Below, piece by piece: positions 62,156 through 64,000 of a DNA stretch of 64,000 bases (its first letter is position 1; the number at the start of each line of letters is the position of its first letter). A program made the position numbers and the translations under genes. The notes under the pieces were generated by a model that saw only the letters and a list, made by a program, of their open reading frames with translations, was not told where the DNA came from and searched no databases. Source of the DNA: Planctomycetota bacterium. Lineage in GTDB: Bacteria; Planctomycetota; Phycisphaerae; UBA1845; UTPLA1. The DNA lies in the NCBI GenBank assembly GCA_015654675.1, contig JAATGM010000017.1, forward strand, positions 152,973-216,972. Direction: 5' to 3'.

Positions 62156-63379
62156 ATGCCACGCTTCAAAGTCCAATTTGCAACCGCCGACGGCCGCGTT
62201 CAAACCGCCGAACTCGACGCCGCGTCCGAGCGCGCCGTCCTCGCAACCCTCGAAACCCGCGGCGATACCGCCATCTCGGTCAAATCCGCCGACCACGCCC
62301 CGACTGCCTCTTCGCCAAACACGCGCCTCCGCACGGGTCGTGCGGCCCGCCGCGCATTGCTCAACTTCACCCACCAGATGACAGCCGTCATCGAGAGCAG
62401 CATTCCCGTCATCCAAGGCCTTAACGCCGTCGCCGAGCAAACCGATCACCCCGGCCTGAAGGCCGCCCTTCGCCGCGTCGCATCACGCGTCGACGGCGGC
62501 GGCACCCTCGCCGAGGGCCTCGCAGCCGAGCCCGAATACTTCCCGTCGATTTACACCAAGAGCGTCGCCGCGGGCGAGGCCGCCGGTCGCCTCGCCGATG
62601 TCTTTGCGTCACTCGGCCACTATCTCGAAGATGCCGCCGAGACCCGCAGTCAGGTGAAATCCGCCCTGACTTATCCGGCCCTCGTCATCGTCGTGCTCGT
62701 CATTGCTGTCGTCGTCATGCTCATCCTGGTGATCCCCCGCTTCCAGGATATGTTCAGCAAGTACTCCGCCGAGCTTCCCCTGCCTACCAGGGTTGTCATG
62801 CTCACCAGCACGATGCTCCGGCATCACTATCTCACCCTGATCGCTGGACTCATCGCCGCATGGTTCGGCCTCCAGACCCTGCTTCGTGACCGTCGATTCC
62901 GCATTTGGTTTGACGAGAAAAAACTCCGCATCCCGGTGTTCGGCAACCTCATGATCGGCGCCTACATGCACCGCATGATCGAGCTGCTCAACTTGCTCAC
63001 GCGCTCCGCCCTTCCCATTACGAGCACCCTGCGCATCACCGCCGACAGCATGGAAAACGAGGCATTTAAGACCGACGTCCGCCAGATGCTCCGCGCCGTC
63101 GAAGGCGGACGCACGCTCGGCGAGGCCTTCGCCGACACACGCTGGCTCACCCCGCTCGTAAAGCGAATGCTCGCCATCGGCGAGCAGGCCGGACGCACCG
63201 ACCAGATATTCGACTATCTCGCCCGATATTACGCGCGCCAGACAAAGCAAATGGTCAAAATGTTATCGACCCTCGTCGAACCGCTTCTAATTGCGAGTCT
63301 CGCCGTCGTGATTCTTTTCTTTGCGCTCGCCATCTTCCTTCCGATGTTCAAGATGCTACGAATGGTCGCGACGGCCTGA
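62156..63379 (+). CDS. gspF: Type II secretion inner-membrane platform protein GspF/PilC
   Basis: 407 residues, normal length, two repeated GspF domains. N-terminal unit: FTHQMTAVIESSIPVIQGLN with GGGTLAEGLAAEPEYFPSIY. The second unit: LLNLLTRSALPITSTLRITA with GRTLGEAFADTRWLTPLVKR. Membrane segments lie at about residues 168-190, 218-238 and 375-400 (LVIVVLVIAVVVMLILVIP, LIASLAVVILFFALAIFLP). It anchors the assembly ATPase. Confidence 0.94.
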   Translation: MPRFKVQFATADGRVQTAELDAASERAVLATLETRGDTAISVKSADHAPTASSPNTRLRTGRAARRALLNFTHQMTAVIESSIPVIQGLNAVAEQTDHPGLKAALRRVASRVDGGGTLAEGLAAEPEYFPSIYTKSVAAGEAAGRLADVFASLGHYLEDAAETRSQVKSALTYPALVIVVLVIAVVVMLILVIPRFQDMFSKYSAELPLPTRVVMLTSTMLRHHYLTLIAGLIAAWFGLQTLLRDRRFRIWFDEKKLRIPVFGNLMIGAYMHRMIELLNLLTRSALPITSTLRITADSMENEAFKTDVRQMLRAVEGGRTLGEAFADTRWLTPLVKRMLAIGEQAGRTDQIFDYLARYYARQTKQMVKMLSTLVEPLLIASLAVVILFFALAIFLPMFKMLRMVATA

Positions 63380-63402
63380 TCGGACGTCGCTTCGTCACAA
63401 TA

Positions 63403-63424
63403 CCGACTCAGAGTCGGGGGTTTT
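63403..63424 (+). terminator. Terminator-like hairpin between gspF and gspG
   Basis: The palindrome CCGACT-CAG-AGTCGG is followed by GGGTTTT. The 6-bp stem and T run fit a factor-independent terminator or attenuator. It would keep pilin expression separate from gspEF and implies a promoter just before gspG, which I cannot see clearly. Confidence 0.45.
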
Positions 63425-63446
63425 GTCAGAGAAAAGGGAAACACAA

Positions 63447-63872
63447 ATGAGGCGAAAGGGTTTTACGCTCATCGAGTTGGTCACAGTCATCGTCATCCTC
63501 GGCATCCTGGCTGCGGTGGCGCTGCCCGCCTACCTCGATTACAAGACCGACGCGCAGAAGGCTGCCTGTAAGGGCGCACTCGGCGCGATGCGCGCCGCCA
63601 TCGCCAACTACTACGCCCGCTCAGTCACCGATTCCGGCGGCGGAACACTCGCCTACCCCACGCTCACTCAGCTCCAGACCACCGGCACGGTCATGACCGA
63701 CGTCACACCGGATAACCCCTTCACCACGGGCACGACCCGCAACACCCTCGCAGCGTCTTCATCGACCAAGGGCACTGTCTCAGGTTCCGCTGGTGGATGG
63801 CTCTACAACGCCACCAACGGCCAGGTCTGGGCCAATACCAACACCAGCGGCGTCGGCGAAAACAGTTACTGA
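63447..63872 (+). CDS. gspG: Type II secretion major pseudopilin GspG-like
   Basis: 141 residues from ATG 63447, with AAGGG about 10 bases upstream. The prepilin leader MRRKG|FTLIELVTVIVILGI is cut after the Gly, and the helix continues AAVALPAYLDYKTDAQKAAC. The short globular part ends with GWLYNATNGQVWANTNTSG, the GspG C-terminal type. It could also be a type IV pilin (PilA); the company of GspE and GspF does not decide. Confidence 0.85.
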   Translation: MRRKGFTLIELVTVIVILGILAAVALPAYLDYKTDAQKAACKGALGAMRAAIANYYARSVTDSGGGTLAYPTLTQLQTTGTVMTDVTPDNPFTTGTTRNTLAASSSTKGTVSGSAGGWLYNATNGQVWANTNTSGVGENSY

Positions 63873-63951
63873 TTCCCTCGCCGCGCTTCCGATCCCGAAC
63901 GGCTTCGCCGATACGCGACGCCGGTTCGATCCAATCAAAGATTTTCGCGCC

Positions 63952-63988
63952 TCGGTCGCCGGATGCTGAATACGCATCCGGCGACTGA
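63952..63988 (+). terminator. Perfect inverted repeat downstream of gspG
   Basis: GTCGCCGGATGC (63955-63966) and GCATCCGGCGAC (63974-63985) pair perfectly over 12 bp around the 7-base loop TGAATAC, and three further outer pairs (one G-U) extend the stem. It starts about 80 bases after the gspG stop and is followed by CGCCGAA rather than a T run, so it is either a Rho-independent-like terminator without a T tract or a protein-binding palindrome. The rest of 63873-64000 shows no gene. Confidence 0.5.
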
Positions 63989-64000
63989 CGCCGAACAAGG

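Overview
This is a GC-rich bacterial chromosome segment (GC not computed; the coding sequence is plainly rich in G and C). It looks planctomycetal, probably Phycisphaerae-like. The signs are a planctomycete-style prepilin-like protein with a [10 protein letters not shown] leader and a C-terminal FADAHV motif, a secreted protein ending in a type I dockerin-like block (NGLDVQAFVNLLLGP), long signal-peptide proteins without clear relatives, a type II secretion/pilus gene set, and many genes without a strong Shine-Dalgarno sequence. The taxonomic call is inference from family content only. I saw no phage, insertion sequence, CRISPR array or rRNA.

Layout. 1-2040 (minus) is the start of the S10 ribosomal operon (rpsJ, rplC, rplD, rplW cut by the window edge), with a good sigma70-type promoter. 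2384-6633 (plus) holds dxr, rseP and recR. 6637-13912 is mixed: a GT4 glycosyltransferase, a large unknown secreted protein, a divergent radical SAM protein, a small unknown protein and truD. 13919-36055 is one long minus-strand block of core information-processing genes, read from the right: promoter, tRNA-Thr, tuf, rpmG, tRNA-Trp, secE, nusG, rplK, rplA, rplJ, rplL, rpoB, an extra GNAT-like gene, rpoC, rpsL, rpsG, an FKBP isomerase, carB and carA. fusA is not next to rpsG. 36303-39710 (plus) has a repeat-built lipoprotein and a NatAB-type ABC exporter. 39735-46514 carries a PLD-like protein, pyrE, purB, a DUF1570-type lipoprotein, divergent purE-purK, and a GT2 glycosyltransferase. 46563-52162 (minus) is a tightly packed, partly ATGA-overlapping operon: GNAT, DUF1028, mutY, murJ, trmB, yidD and an OB-fold protein.

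52200-64000 is the envelope and signalling part: a phosphate-box-like repeat array upstream of the prepilin-like and dockerin proteins, a CHASE2 adenylate/guanylate cyclase, a ketosynthase homologue without its catalytic triad, and a PilZ-gspE-gspF-gspG secretion/pilus operon.

Most interesting points: (1) a GNAT-fold protein with a broken CoA-binding loop sits between rpoB and rpoC; (2) EF-Tu has a rewritten switch I; (3) ribosomal protein S12 has Arg at position 88 where Lys is usual, a streptomycin-resistance residue; (4) a KAS homologue lacks Cys-His-His; (5) three CTTAATC repeats at exact 11-bp spacing resemble a cyanobacterial-type Pho box. No wholly new multi-gene system can be demonstrated. 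The rpoB-GNAT-rpoC arrangement and the Pho-box-linked secreted module are the best candidates.
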